DNA of 53,703 bases from Propionispora vibrioides (GCF_900110485.1 NZ_FODY01000030.1:1-53703); one strand, 5' to 3'; positions 1-8,246 are shown, counted from the stretch's first letter. Notes: generated by a model from the sequence alone, not told the origin. Program-made: numbers and translations.

Positions 1-126
1 CCTGTGTGTGGCTGGTAGACGAGTTATCTTCTTTAGTAACGAAAATGGAATAAGTCAGTGCCTGCCGGTTTAAACGGAAGACTTGGTTGGAAACGGCCCG
101 GGAGGATAGATAGTTGCTGGTTAAGA
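1..126 (+). ncRNA. Divergent 5S-rRNA-like RNA, copy 1
   Basis: The 3' half reads like the end of a bacterial 5S rRNA: ACTTGG, then a GGUUG-GAAA-CGGCC hairpin (helix IV with a GNRA loop), then CGGGAGGATAGATAGTTGCTGG. The segment CGAAAATGGAATAAGTC at 40-56 aligns to the loop C/helix III strand of 5S. The 5' half is much more diverged, and about 12 extra bases sit before ACTTGG. Its length of about 125 nt fits 5S. A Rho-independent terminator follows at once. The 5' end may be cut by the window edge. It could be a variant 5S gene, a 5S-derived regulatory RNA, or a decaying pseudogene. Confidence 0.5.
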
Positions 127-130
127 GAAA

Positions 131-157
131 GACACTCACTTTGGTGGGTGTTTTTTG
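131..157 (+). terminator. Terminator of 5S-like copy 1
   Basis: A 7-bp stem (133-139 with 144-150, one G-U pair) with a 4-nt loop is followed by six T residues. It gives the RNA its own 3' end. Confidence 0.8.
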
Positions 158-228
158 TTTGTGCTGATAAGTTGAAGTAGTTAAGCTCACATACGTCAAG
201 GAAGGTACTGACGTACCTTTGATTTATT

Positions 229-354
229 CCTGTGTGTGGCTAGGTAGAAGAGTTATCGTCTTTAGTAACGAAAATGAAATAAGTCAGTGGCTGCCGGTTT
301 AAACGGAAGACTTGGTTGGAAACGGCCCGGGAGGATAGATAGTTGCTGGTTAAG
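229..354 (+). ncRNA. Divergent 5S-rRNA-like RNA, copy 2
   Basis: This is a near-identical second copy of the RNA at 1-126, with only a handful of substitutions and small indels. The 5S-like 3' half is unchanged. Both copies keep a terminator stem while its loop and flanks differ, which suggests the unit is maintained. The 70-nt spacer between the copies holds a perfect 7-bp hairpin at 202-219 that has no T run and may be a processing site. Confidence 0.5.
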
Positions 355-360
355 AGAAAA

Positions 361-387
361 ACACTCACATTTTGTGGGTGCTTTTTT
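361..387 (+). terminator. Terminator of 5S-like copy 2
   Basis: The stem at 362-368 with 374-380 has a 5-nt loop and is followed by CTTTTTT. It is the counterpart of the hairpin at 131-157, with a different loop. Confidence 0.8.
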
Positions 388-398
388 GTTGTGTAAAG

Positions 399-580
399 AT
401 GAGTGTAGGGCTGAGAGCTAAGTCCTCATAGGAATCGATGTGAGGACATTAACATCAAGGCGGGCCGACGAGGGTTGTATCATAACAACGTTGCAGCGCT
501 ATCGCTGATTTACGCTTATGTTAAGATATAGCCCTTACCGGGTAGCAGTAGTGCGTATGGCACCTTTTAATACTCATCTA
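399..580 (+). ncRNA. Candidate structured RNA, class unknown
   Basis: A stretch of about 180 nt folds into a closed multi-stem shape by eye. GATGAGT (399-405) pairs with ACTCATC near 572-578. TAGGGCT pairs with AGCCCTA-like sequence further in. GTCCTCATA pairs with TGTGAGGAC, TTAACAT pairs with ATGTTAA, and small hairpins such as GTTGT/ACAAC, AGCG/CGCT and GTGC/GCAC lie inside. The closing 3' strand can also pair with ATGAGTA just downstream, so two folds compete. The length and closed ends recall 6S RNA or an orphan riboswitch, but I recognise no conserved core. Strand is assumed. Confidence 0.4.
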
Positions 581-630
581 TGAGTAATTTACTTATTTGT
601 CCAAGACTGTTTAATTGAGCCGTTCCCGGC

Positions 631-777
631 GGCCTTTACGTAAAAAGACGGTCCGTAGGATGCCAGAAGGGGGAACTTCCGTTAAGAAATCCACCTGTGC
701 CCTTTGGGTATTTGTTTGAGCGAAGCTTTGGATTTTAGGAAATTCCCCCTTCTGGCGAGTCTTTTGGAGTGTAGGCC
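631..777. repeat. Long imperfect palindrome, possible MITE-like element
   Basis: The left arm 631-696 and right arm about 727-777 are imperfect inverted repeats. They share a 14-bp core (GCCAGAAGGGGGAA and its complement), AAAAGAC/GTCTTTT, and GGCCT/AGGCC at the outer ends. A minus-strand reading frame at 611-805 runs through both arms. Its composition follows the palindrome, so I do not call it a gene. The structure resembles a non-autonomous mobile element or dispersed repeat. Confidence 0.5.
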
Positions 778-789
778 TAGATTTTTTTG

Positions 790-817
790 CCCCTTTTTGT
801 ATCATGACAAAAAGGGG
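790..817. repeat. Perfect 11-bp hairpin
   Basis: CCCCTTTTTGT (790-800) and ACAAAAAGGGG (807-817) pair perfectly around a 6-nt loop. Neither strand has a T run after the stem. The T run lies before it on the plus strand, so it is not a standard terminator. Confidence 0.5.
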
Positions 818-896
818 GAATTAAGTAATTGGAGATAGTTTATCTCCTAAAAGTGAGGCGGGAGGGCGTATCTGAAAAAGGAACCTTAAAATTCCC

Positions 897-929
897 AATA
901 AATAAAGGCCGTATAAAATACGGCCTTTA
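897..929 (-). terminator. Terminator of fba
   Basis: The 10-bp stem AAAGGCCGTA/TACGGCCTTT (904-913 with 919-928) is followed on the minus strand by TTTATT. It lies about 20 nt beyond the fba stop codon. Confidence 0.75.
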
Positions 930-949
930 CATCAATGCAACTAAGAAAA

Positions 950-1885
950 TTAAGCCTTACCGTTGCAACCAAGAACATGAACCAGTTTGTGTTTAACCAA
1001 TTCTTTTATGTAAGATCTGGCAGGTGTTAAGTATTGTCTCGGGTCAAAGTGGTCAGGATGAGCGGTGAAATGCTCTCTGATACCAGCGGTTAAAGCGAGA
1101 CGCAGGTCGGAGTCAATGTTGATTTTGCAAACAGCCATTTTAGCTGCTTCACGTAACATATCTTCCGGAATACCGATAGCATCAGCCAAGTTACCGCCGT
1201 TTTTATTGATAATTTCAACATATTTCGGAATAACGGAAGAAGCTCCATGCAGAACGATCGGGAAATTAGGAAGTCTTTCTTCGATCTCTTTCAAAATGTC
1301 AAAACGCAGTTGAGGTTTTTGACCCGGTTTGAATTTGAAGGCGCCATGGCTTGTACCAATAGCGATAGCCAAAGAGTCAACTCCTGTGCTTTTTACAAAT
1401 TCTTCAACCTGTTCAGGTTGGGTATAAGAAGCATTTTCAGCGGACACGTTTACATCATCTTCGATACCGGCAAGCTGTCCTAATTCGCCTTCAACAACAA
1501 CGCCTTTGCTGTGTGCATAGTCAACTACACGTTTTGTCAATTCGATATTGTCTTTGAAGCTATGGTGTGAACCATCAATCATAACGGAAGTGAATCCGCC
1601 ATCAATACAGGACTTACAAATTTCAAAATCAGCACCATGATCCAGGTGAAGGGCGATAGGAAGATCAGTATCTTCAAGAGCTGCTTGTACTAAATGAGTT
1701 AAATACGTATGTTTCGCATATTTTCTTGCACCGGCGGAAACTTGCAAAATAAGGGGTGCATTTTCTTCTTTAGCTGCTTCTGTAATTCCTTGAACGATTT
1801 CCATGTTGTTTACATTGAAAGCGCCAATTGCATAACCGCCTTCGTAAGCCTTTTTGAACATTTCTCTAGTTGTAACTAATGGCAT
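950..1885 (-). CDS. fba: Class II fructose-1,6-bisphosphate aldolase
   Basis: It cleaves fructose 1,6-bisphosphate to dihydroxyacetone phosphate and glyceraldehyde 3-phosphate in glycolysis, and runs the reverse in gluconeogenesis. The 311-residue protein has the class II signature: HLDHG near residue 80 with a zinc-binding His, the VVEGELGQLAGIEDD segment near 130, and HGASS near 215. The length fits the family. The start codon follows a strong AGGAGGG site. A -10 box TATAAT (minus strand, 1931-1936) lies about 50 bp upstream. It appears to be a single-gene unit ending at the 904-928 hairpin. Confidence 0.95.
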   Translation of the reverse strand: MPLVTTREMFKKAYEGGYAIGAFNVNNMEIVQGITEAAKEENAPLILQVSAGARKYAKHTYLTHLVQAALEDTDLPIALHLDHGADFEICKSCIDGGFTSVMIDGSHHSFKDNIELTKRVVDYAHSKGVVVEGELGQLAGIEDDVNVSAENASYTQPEQVEEFVKSTGVDSLAIAIGTSHGAFKFKPGQKPQLRFDILKEIEERLPNFPIVLHGASSVIPKYVEIINKNGGNLADAIGIPEDMLREAAKMAVCKINIDSDLRLALTAGIREHFTAHPDHFDPRQYLTPARSYIKELVKHKLVHVLGCNGKA

Positions 1886-1930
1886 TGTGGAGTCCCTCCT
1901 AAGTAATTATAAATAGTATGCACTCTTGCT

Positions 1931-1936
1931 ATTATA
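1931..1936 (-). promoter_or_regulatory. Likely -10 box of fba
   Basis: The minus strand reads TATAAT about 46 nt upstream of the fba start. The -35 region is AT-rich with no clear TTGACA, so only the -10 is proposed. Confidence 0.45.
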
Positions 1937-2003
1937 CCATAATTCATGGAAAAAAAATATATATCCGAGGAAAAATGGATTTATGTGCAAAATAAAACAA
2001 TGA

Positions 2004-2888
2004 TTATTCAACCGGTTGGTCTAGAATTTGCATGAGATTATACATGTCTTCTGGAAGAGGTGCTGTCAGATCGAGTAGTTGCTCCGTAACCGGGTGTTTG
2101 AATGTCATCCGGTAAGAATGTAAGGCGTGGCGCTGAATAAGGGCTGTAGAGCCTCCATATAAGTCATCACCCCAAAGTGGATGGCCCAGAGAAGAGAGGT
2201 GAACACGGATCTGATGAGTTCGCCCGGTGAATAACTGCAACTCCAATAAGCAGCCCCGTGAAAAGGAGTGTAAAACTTTATAAGCCGTAATAGCAGCTTG
2301 TCCCTCCGGATCAATGGTGCGCTGAATAATGCTGTCTTTTAAACGCCCAATTGGGGCGTCAATAATTCCCTGCTGTTGCTTCATGTTACCTGAAGCCAGT
2401 GCCCAATAAATTCTTTGAATACTTTTTAAATTTGATGAAGACAGCATGTGTTGAATATGGGGAAATTTGGCGATAAGGATTAACCCGGAAGTGTTGCGGT
2501 CAAGGCGATGAACCGGATGAAATGAGCAAGCTATGTTTTGCTGCTGGTAGTAGGCGAGGACGCCGTTGGCCAGTGAAAGAGTATGTTCCTGTGTCGTTGG
2601 ATGAACCAATAGTCCCGGCGGCTTATTGATAACAAGCAGATAGCTATCTTCGTAAATGATTGAGAGTGGCATAGCCACTGGCAGAAGAGTTGATTCTTGC
2701 TGCCAGGTTAGTCTCACGACGTCACCGGATTGCACATTGACTGGTAGTGTTACTTGCAGCCCATTGACAGAGACGGTACCAGTATGTTTTACTTTTCGCC
2801 ATAACGATAAAGATATGCCTGCGTGGCGACGTAGAAAATCCTTTAGCGGCAAATTGTGGAAAGTTCCGGGGACAATGATTTCCAGCAT
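2004..2888 (-). CDS. RluA-family pseudouridine synthase
   Basis: It converts uridines in rRNA or tRNA to pseudouridine. The family motif HRLDRNTSG, with the catalytic Asp, is near residue 125. An S4-like N-terminal region (LKDFLRRHAGISLSLWRKV, VSVNG) precedes it, and the conserved GRTHQIRVH motif lies near 225. I use the start at 2888 (294 aa) because an AAGGAG site sits just upstream. The longer frame to 2933 adds 15 residues with no ribosome site. Which uridine it modifies cannot be read from the sequence. It runs in the same direction as its upstream neighbour, 84 bp away. Confidence 0.9.
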   Translation of the reverse strand: MLEIIVPGTFHNLPLKDFLRRHAGISLSLWRKVKHTGTVSVNGLQVTLPVNVQSGDVVRLTWQQESTLLPVAMPLSIIYEDSYLLVINKPPGLLVHPTTQEHTLSLANGVLAYYQQQNIACSFHPVHRLDRNTSGLILIAKFPHIQHMLSSSNLKSIQRIYWALASGNMKQQQGIIDAPIGRLKDSIIQRTIDPEGQAAITAYKVLHSFSRGCLLELQLFTGRTHQIRVHLSSLGHPLWGDDLYGGSTALIQRHALHSYRMTFKHPVTEQLLDLTAPLPEDMYNLMQILDQPVE

Positions 2889-2972
2889 GATTTCTCCTTT
2901 TTGCTCATAGTATATGCAATAGAGCAGAGACAATTAAGAATAAGTCCCTGCTCTACCCGCTGCTGTACCTTA

Positions 2973-3440
2973 TTATATCAGGCTTTGAACCATGGATACA
3001 AGATTAGCCATATGTTCGCGTTCCATGATGAGTGAGTCTTTCAGATGTTCCGTCATAGGTTCACCGTGCAATCCTAAAACATGCCATATTCTGCGATGAC
3101 GTCTGGAGAGAGCCAGCAAAAGAAGCAGTAAAAGGGTATAATTAGGATTGAATTCTCGTGCTGAAAGGTCTTCTTCTTGTTCGGAAAGTTCCATTCCTCG
3201 TTCTTGAAATACAAGAGTAATTGTTTCATCATGCTTGGATATCATGTGAATTACATCCAGATAGTAACGCCAATGGTCTAGCATTATCTGGTCTAAATTA
3301 TCTCGAATAGTGTCCCTGGCCTGCATTGCTGCTTCTAAAGCTGTCTTCATAAGATCAAGTTGTTCGATTGCCTCTTCATGCAGCATACGCATATGGTCTA
3401 TATCCAACGACATAGGTCTGCGACTGCTGAATTTTCTCAA
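2973..3440 (-). CDS. Hypothetical helical protein
   Basis: I do not recognise this 155-aa protein. It is mostly helical and charged, with heptad-like Leu/Ile spacing in residues 14-60 that suggests a coiled coil. A short Leu-rich stretch (LLLLLLLALS) near residue 103 is too isolated for a clear membrane anchor. The start is TTG at 3440, with AAGGAGG about 11 nt upstream. An internal ATG ten codons on is the alternative. It is read in the same direction as the genes on both sides. Confidence 0.6.
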   Translation of the reverse strand: MRKFSSRRPMSLDIDHMRMLHEEAIEQLDLMKTALEAAMQARDTIRDNLDQIMLDHWRYYLDVIHMISKHDETITLVFQERGMELSEQEEDLSAREFNPNYTLLLLLLLALSRRHRRIWHVLGLHGEPMTEHLKDSLIMEREHMANLVSMVQSLI

Positions 3441-3505
3441 CCTGGATCAATCCTCCTTGCAGTTGGATAAGTGTTTGTAAGGTGTGTGGGTGGAGAGTAT
3501 TTGCG

Positions 3506-3838
3506 TTAGCGACGGCCTTTAAAAGGGGCAATGAACCGCAGCATTTTGATAGGAATATGCATAGAGATTGATTTGCGGTGGAAGCAGGTATTTACGATAA
3601 TAAAATCACAACCTACATAACATAAGGTACCACAAAAAGATTCGCGTCCACAAAATCTTGCGTCAACCGAGAATAAAACCTCATCGCCTAGTAAGCACAT
3701 TAAACGATCTTTAAAGTGTGCATCTGGAAACGATAAAACCTTTCCTGGCATAGAATCGTACATCCCCGTGTCCATGGGATCGCAACATGGTTCCATTTTT
3801 TCTTCATCATGGTACCAATGTGGATATTTACAGTCCAT
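3506..3838 (-). CDS. Cys-rich hypothetical protein, possible Sm-like fold
   Basis: This 110-aa protein has a Cys/His/Met-rich N-terminus (DCKYPHWYHDEEKMEPCCDP). It is followed by a beta-rich region (VLFSVDARFCGRESFCGTLCYVGCDFIIV, in parts) whose pattern, a strand then GTL-x-x-VG-x-DFIIV, resembles the small spore-coat/Sm-like proteins of Firmicutes. That resemblance is inference. AGGAGG lies 11 nt before the start. The eight cysteines suggest metal binding or disulphide cross-linking, which would fit a spore surface role. Confidence 0.6.
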   Translation of the reverse strand: MDCKYPHWYHDEEKMEPCCDPMDTGMYDSMPGKVLSFPDAHFKDRLMCLLGDEVLFSVDARFCGRESFCGTLCYVGCDFIIVNTCFHRKSISMHIPIKMLRFIAPFKGRR

Positions 3839-4092
3839 AAAAATCGTGAGCCTCCTTTATTCATATTATCAACCGATAGAATTCTTTGATATCTACCTGC
3901 TATATAGTATGAAATGACGAAACATAATGCTACTGGAGGTAAAGTTTTAAAAGCCAAATATCTGGAAAAGCAGAATTGAAGCGTCCTTTTTATTTTCTAA
4001 TGGCAGGTCTTACGATAGAATATGCAGGAGAAGTTGATTTTGTCTCGAATTGATAAACCAGTTACGCATTATATTATCTGCAGGAGGGAAAC

Positions 4093-4344
4093 ATGGAGTT
4101 CTTTAAGAACACCAGCACCATATTATACGGATTTCTGGTTTGGCTGGTAATAGCACCACGTTTCAATAGTCCCAAATACGGAGAATCGTTTTTGGCATAT
4201 ATGACGGCATTGTTATTTTGCCTTATCGCCAGTTCCGAGATTATGATGATTAAGCCGGTTGCTTTTTTCTTTACAATAGGCGGTTCAATCGCTTTTTGTT
4301 ATGTAGTAGCACGCATGGCGATCAAATTTAGTATAAAAAAGTAG
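4093..4344 (+). CDS. Small integral membrane protein
   Basis: This 83-aa hypothetical protein has three hydrophobic segments at roughly residues 8-23, 34-52 and 55-75, and a basic C-terminus (KFSIKK). GCAGGAGGGAAAC places a strong ribosome site before the ATG. The stop is 13 bp before yajQ, so the two are probably cotranscribed. No function is recognisable. Confidence 0.65.
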   Translation: MEFFKNTSTILYGFLVWLVIAPRFNSPKYGESFLAYMTALLFCLIASSEIMMIKPVAFFFTIGGSIAFCYVVARMAIKFSIKK

Positions 4345-4357
4345 GAGGAATACTACT

Positions 4358-4852
4358 ATGGCTAAGGATTGTTCTTTTGATATTGTCTCAGATGTGGACA
4401 TGCAAGAAGTGGATAATGCGGTTAATCAGACTGCGAAGGAAATATCACAGCGTTTTGATTTTCGCGGCAGTAAGTCATCCATCGCGCTGGAGGCCGAAGA
4501 AATTAAAATAATTGGCGATGACGATTATAAATTACAAAGTGTAATCGATATTTTACAGACCAAAATCGTTAAACGGGGTATATCGCTAAAAGCGCTTGAT
4601 TATGGTAAAGTCGATCCGGCATCGCATGGTACGGTACGTCAGATCATCAAGATTAAAAAGGGAATCGACAAGGAGACGGCCAAACTGGTTGTAGCTGCTA
4701 TCAAGGAAAGCAAACTTAAAGTTCAGCCGCAGATTATGGATGATCAAGTCCGCGTGTCAGGGAAGAATAAAGATGATTTGCAAAATACCATTGCCAAGTT
4801 AAAGCAAATGGATTTTAAGGTAGATTTACAGTTTGTCAATTTCAGATCATAA
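4358..4852 (+). CDS. yajQ: YajQ family nucleotide-binding protein
   Basis: This UPF0234/DUF520 family protein of 164 aa is full length. It shows the characteristic start ([20 protein letters not shown]), the [10 protein letters not shown] segment, and the C-terminal [12 protein letters not shown]...DLQFVNFR. Family members bind nucleic acids or nucleotides, and some bind cyclic di-GMP, but the role in Firmicutes is unclear. It follows the membrane gene at 4093-4344 and ends ahead of a shared bidirectional terminator. Confidence 0.93.
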   Translation: MAKDCSFDIVSDVDMQEVDNAVNQTAKEISQRFDFRGSKSSIALEAEEIKIIGDDDYKLQSVIDILQTKIVKRGISLKALDYGKVDPASHGTVRQIIKIKKGIDKETAKLVVAAIKESKLKVQPQIMDDQVRVSGKNKDDLQNTIAKLKQMDFKVDLQFVNFRS

Positions 4853-4956
4853 AAAGACTTGTTTTTCGATAAGTTTTATCTTTAGCATGTTTGTTGATGC
4901 GGTGGTTAGTTACTAGGGAGCGTGAAGACATAAATACATGAGTATCCGGTTATGAT

Positions 4957-5004
4957 AAAGAGAAAGGGTCTGCACGCTGATTCTCGTGCAGACCCTTTCT
5001 CTTT
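4957..5004. terminator. Bidirectional terminator between yajQ and uraA
   Basis: A perfect 20-bp stem (4957-4976 with 4985-5004) around an 8-nt loop has T-rich sequence on both exits. It lies between converging genes and ends right after the uraA stop on the minus strand. Confidence 0.9.
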
Positions 5005-5011
5005 TTATAGA

Positions 5012-6265
5012 TTACTGTTGATCGTTAGTCAGACCAATGACATCAAGCACCTTGAATGCCAGACTGAGAATAATGGAAACGATTGTGGCCAGCGCCATAC
5101 CTTTCAAGGTCACTGTGCCAAAGGTAATACTGGCGCCACTGACACCGATGATTAATACGATAGAGGTAAGAATCAAGTTGCGGGAACGGCTGTAATCTAC
5201 TTTGGATTCTACCAGCATGCGAATGCCGGATGCTGCAATGACACCGAACAGCAGCAGAGATACGCCACCCATTACGGCTGTGGGAATACTTTGAATTGCA
5301 GCAGCTAATTTTCCAACGAAGGATAGAACAATGGCAAGAACCGCCGCACCGCCAATAACCCAAACACTGTATACCTTAGTAATGGCCATAACGCCGATGT
5401 TTTCACCATAGGTTGTGTTCGGTGTAGAACCAAAGAAGCCAGATAACAGTGTCGATAGCCCATTGCCCAGCAGAGACCGGTGAAGGCCAGGATCTTTGGT
5501 CAGATCACGGCCAACAATATTTCCTGTTACGACTAAGTGTCCAATATGTTCGGCAATGACTACAAGGGCAGCAGGGATAATAACCGCAATGGCACTGAAA
5601 TTAAATTCAGGGGCATAAAATTGAGGAATGGCAAACCAAGGGGCTTTTTCAATGCCGCTTAAATCGACAAGCCCTGTGAGGGAAGCCAGCACATAACCGC
5701 TCAAAACACCAATCAGAATGGGAATGATAGACATAAAACCTCGAAAGAGGATGGAACCGAATACGGTCACTAACAGGGTGAAGATGGAGACAGTAACGAC
5801 GTTGGGGTCCAGTTTTTCGGCTGTAAGGCCAGCCATTCCAGCAGCTACGGGAGCCAGTTCCAATCCAATTACGGCTACAATGGCACCCATGGCGGCAGGA
5901 GGAAACACGACGTCAATCCACTTAGTACCTGTGGCGCTGATGCTTAATGCCACCACGGAGAAAATAACGCCTGCGATGATGAATCCGCCTAAAGCAGCCG
6001 GATAACCATATTGTGGGATAACCGCTAAAACCGGTGAGATAAACGCGAAACTGGAGCCAAGGTAAGCGGGAATTTTTCCTTTGCAAATCATTAAGTACAA
6101 TAGGGTACCAATGCCATTAAACAATAAAATAGTGGCAGGATTGACCTTAAAGAGGATTGGTACAAGTACGGTAGCGCCGAACATGGCAAATAAATGCTGT
6201 AAACTTAAGGGAAAGGTTTGTAATAAAGGCAATCTTTCTTCAACTTGGATAACTCGATTTATCAT
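5012..6265 (-). CDS. uraA: Uracil permease (NCS2 family)
   Basis: This inner-membrane uracil:H+ symporter brings uracil in for salvage. The 417-aa protein carries about 12-14 hydrophobic segments. It has the NCS2 start (LPLLQTFPLSLQHLFAMFGATVLVP) and the middle segment VVIAEHIGHLVVTG with its conserved Glu/His, followed by GSTPNTTYGENIG. The start at 6265 follows GGGAGGTT. The frame runs to 6325, but that extension overlaps the attenuator hairpin, so I reject it. Regulation by PyrR is indicated by the leader upstream. Confidence 0.93.
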   Translation of the reverse strand: MINRVIQVEERLPLLQTFPLSLQHLFAMFGATVLVPILFKVNPATILLFNGIGTLLYLMICKGKIPAYLGSSFAFISPVLAVIPQYGYPAALGGFIIAGVIFSVVALSISATGTKWIDVVFPPAAMGAIVAVIGLELAPVAAGMAGLTAEKLDPNVVTVSIFTLLVTVFGSILFRGFMSIIPILIGVLSGYVLASLTGLVDLSGIEKAPWFAIPQFYAPEFNFSAIAVIIPAALVVIAEHIGHLVVTGNIVGRDLTKDPGLHRSLLGNGLSTLLSGFFGSTPNTTYGENIGVMAITKVYSVWVIGGAAVLAIVLSFVGKLAAAIQSIPTAVMGGVSLLLFGVIAASGIRMLVESKVDYSRSRNLILTSIVLIIGVSGASITFGTVTLKGMALATIVSIILSLAFKVLDVIGLTNDQQ

Positions 6266-6296
6266 AAAATAACCTCCCAAATCCTTTGGTACACAT

Positions 6297-6384
6297 AAAA
6301 AGCCTCTTACCGGAGTAAGAGGCATGGATATATCACAGTTCTATTGTTTACTGTGGTGTACCTTCTTAGTCTCTCCGGACTAAA
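6297..6384 (-). promoter_or_regulatory. PyrR-type attenuator leader of uraA
   Basis: On the minus strand, TTTAGTCCGGAGAGACTAAG (6364-6383) matches the PyrR-binding hairpin consensus (AGTCC-R-GAGAG-RCT). A Rho-independent terminator follows: a 9-bp stem at 6302-6310 with 6315-6323, then TTTTT. A further hairpin with CCACAGT/AACTGTG lies between them and probably takes part in antitermination. UMP-bound PyrR would favour termination when pyrimidines are plentiful. Confidence 0.85.
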
Positions 6385-6571
6385 TTAAAGGAATATACTA
6401 TATTTTATAAAGAATGTAACATACTTTACTTTGCTTGTCTACTTTTTTCTGCAAAAATAGACTGGGCAATTGCCATATTTTTCGTTACAATATAATAAAA
6501 AAGAGTAGTTATCATTAGTTGTCATTAAATTTGCGAGAATTTATGTTGCATTGCGTAAAGGGGAGAAGATA

Positions 6572-7699
6572 ATGGCTAATAATATAAATGGAACAGGATA
6601 CAATACGGCCTTACGTGAGCTTGGGGGAGAGAAGGAAACGGTTTTTGGAGAGCAGCATCGTTTTCGGTACGTTGATCAGGAAGAACGCTGGCGTCAGGAA
6701 TATAGACAGCAGCAAATAGTTGAAAACCAATTGGCGGCTGTAAAGAAGCTGACTTATGATCCTGTTGATTATGCTTCTCTGGTGATCCGTACTCCTTGGA
6801 AGGATCAGCCGCTTACTGATTTTTCTTATCTGGTTGTGGATGCCCAAGATCAGGTAGAGAAAAGTTATTTTTTCCGGGTGATAAAAAGAATTGCCATAAT
6901 TATCGCTTTAATTGTAGTGCTGGTTATTGGTGCCAATGCGATTGTTTTGTGGATTACAGGAGTTTTAGGCGCCGCTGTAGCCGCTTCGTTATATTTTATT
7001 GTCAATGATAAACGCAGTGCTTTGGAAAAAGCGACGGCGGAGGCCCAATTCGAGGTGGAACGGCTGGAAAATGAAGAAAAAAACATGAATGAGCAGGCAA
7101 AAATGGTACATGAGCAAAGTGAGGATGCCCGGGTATCGGAAATAGAAAAATTGTTGGACGGTGATCTTTCGGCTGTTATCTTAAGGTTGGATAATGTATT
7201 GCCGAAGATAGGGTTTCCCTTTCCTGTAGATATTGATATCGAATTCTATAATAATATACCCCTGGTGAGAGTCTGGCTGCCTAATCGAGATGTTATTCCG
7301 CGCAATACTTGCGAACTATTGCCTTCCGGGCGGTTAAAATATACGGAAAAGGAATTACGGGATATTAATAAACAGTATTTGGAATTGTGTACGGCAATTC
7401 TTATCCAAATTATGTTAGTCATTTATGCACATATTCCATCGTTTGACCGGGGATATATATATGGGGTATCGAAAGAAGAATTGCAAAATAATTGTTTAAT
7501 GAATATAACTTTAGAACGGGAAAGCTTGACGGTCGCTTGTGAAGCGGCCAATGTGCTGGCTGCTGCCCAGGCGCTGGATACGCAATTTGAATGCGACACC
7601 AATTTAAAATTATCCCCTATTGAAGCCGTTCGTCCGGCTGAGTGGGCCGATGTTGAACGGAAGGATATTCGTGGGATAAACATTAAAATTTTTAAATAA
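6572..7699 (+). CDS. Hypothetical membrane protein with coiled coil
   Basis: This 375-aa protein is not recognised. The cytoplasmic N-terminal 90 residues are charged. Two adjacent membrane segments follow at about residues 107-150 (RIAIIIALIVVLVIGANAIV, LGAAVAASLYFIV), then an Ala/Glu/Lys-rich coiled coil at about 155-190. The remainder is a soluble domain of about 190 residues. The ATG at 6572 follows GGGGAGAAG; the frame begins earlier at a TTG without support. A role in envelope or signalling would be a guess. Confidence 0.65.
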   Translation: MANNINGTGYNTALRELGGEKETVFGEQHRFRYVDQEERWRQEYRQQQIVENQLAAVKKLTYDPVDYASLVIRTPWKDQPLTDFSYLVVDAQDQVEKSYFFRVIKRIAIIIALIVVLVIGANAIVLWITGVLGAAVAASLYFIVNDKRSALEKATAEAQFEVERLENEEKNMNEQAKMVHEQSEDARVSEIEKLLDGDLSAVILRLDNVLPKIGFPFPVDIDIEFYNNIPLVRVWLPNRDVIPRNTCELLPSGRLKYTEKELRDINKQYLELCTAILIQIMLVIYAHIPSFDRGYIYGVSKEELQNNCLMNITLERESLTVACEAANVLAAAQALDTQFECDTNLKLSPIEAVRPAEWADVERKDIRGINIKIFK

Positions 7700-7811
7700 T
7701 GATAATTACTAATTAATAAATATTCCGGAAAGAAGGATTTTGGGTTACCTGAGCGGAATGTTTATTATATGTGTTACATACATAATTTCAGCGAAGATAA
7801 GGGGGATTATA

Positions 7812-8204
7812 ATGAAAATTGCCGAGGTTATTCAAACTGCCGATTGGAAAGCTGAAAAACACGTACCGGTGATTAACGCGCCGGCACAGGTAAAAGCGGG
7901 AGAAAAATTCAGCGTGAAGGTCTGTGTTGGCCAGGAAATTGCTCATCCGAATACAACGGAACATCACATTCGTTGGATTAAATTGTACTTTAAGCCCACT
8001 AACGGAAAATTTGTATATGAAGTTGCATCCTTTGAGTTCAACGCCCATGGTGAGTCAACAGACGGCGCCAACAAAGGACCTGTTTACACAGAAACTGATT
8101 CACAGGCCACTGTAAAATTGACGGCTTCCGGAACGTTTATCGCAACGGCATACTGTAATATCCATGGATTATGGGAAAGTTCACAGGAAATAACAGTCGA
8201 ATAA
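7812..8204 (+). CDS. Superoxide reductase (neelaredoxin type)
   Basis: It reduces superoxide to hydrogen peroxide at a mononuclear non-haem iron, using electrons from rubredoxin, and protects anaerobes from oxygen. The 130-aa protein is the single-domain class II form. It has EKHVPVI at residues 15-21 (Glu and His of the site), HPNTTEHHIRWI, and CNIHG near the C-terminus (axial Cys and His). No desulforedoxin N-domain is present. The ATG at 7812 follows AAGGGGGAT; upstream codons encode an unrelated hydrophobic stretch. It ends at a terminator. Confidence 0.93.
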   Translation: MKIAEVIQTADWKAEKHVPVINAPAQVKAGEKFSVKVCVGQEIAHPNTTEHHIRWIKLYFKPTNGKFVYEVASFEFNAHGESTDGANKGPVYTETDSQATVKLTASGTFIATAYCNIHGLWESSQEITVE

Positions 8205-8209
8205 GTAAA

Positions 8210-8246
8210 AAAACAGCGCTTTGATTTGCCAAGCGCTGTTTTTTTA
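8210..8246 (+). terminator. Terminator after superoxide reductase
   Basis: The stem AACAGCGCTT/AAGCGCTGTT (8212-8221 with 8231-8240) is followed by a run of T. Confidence 0.88.

Noticed and set aside
611-805. 64-codon minus-strand frame
   Set aside because: It spans both arms of the palindrome at 631-777, has no convincing ribosome site, and its sequence is dictated by the repeat.
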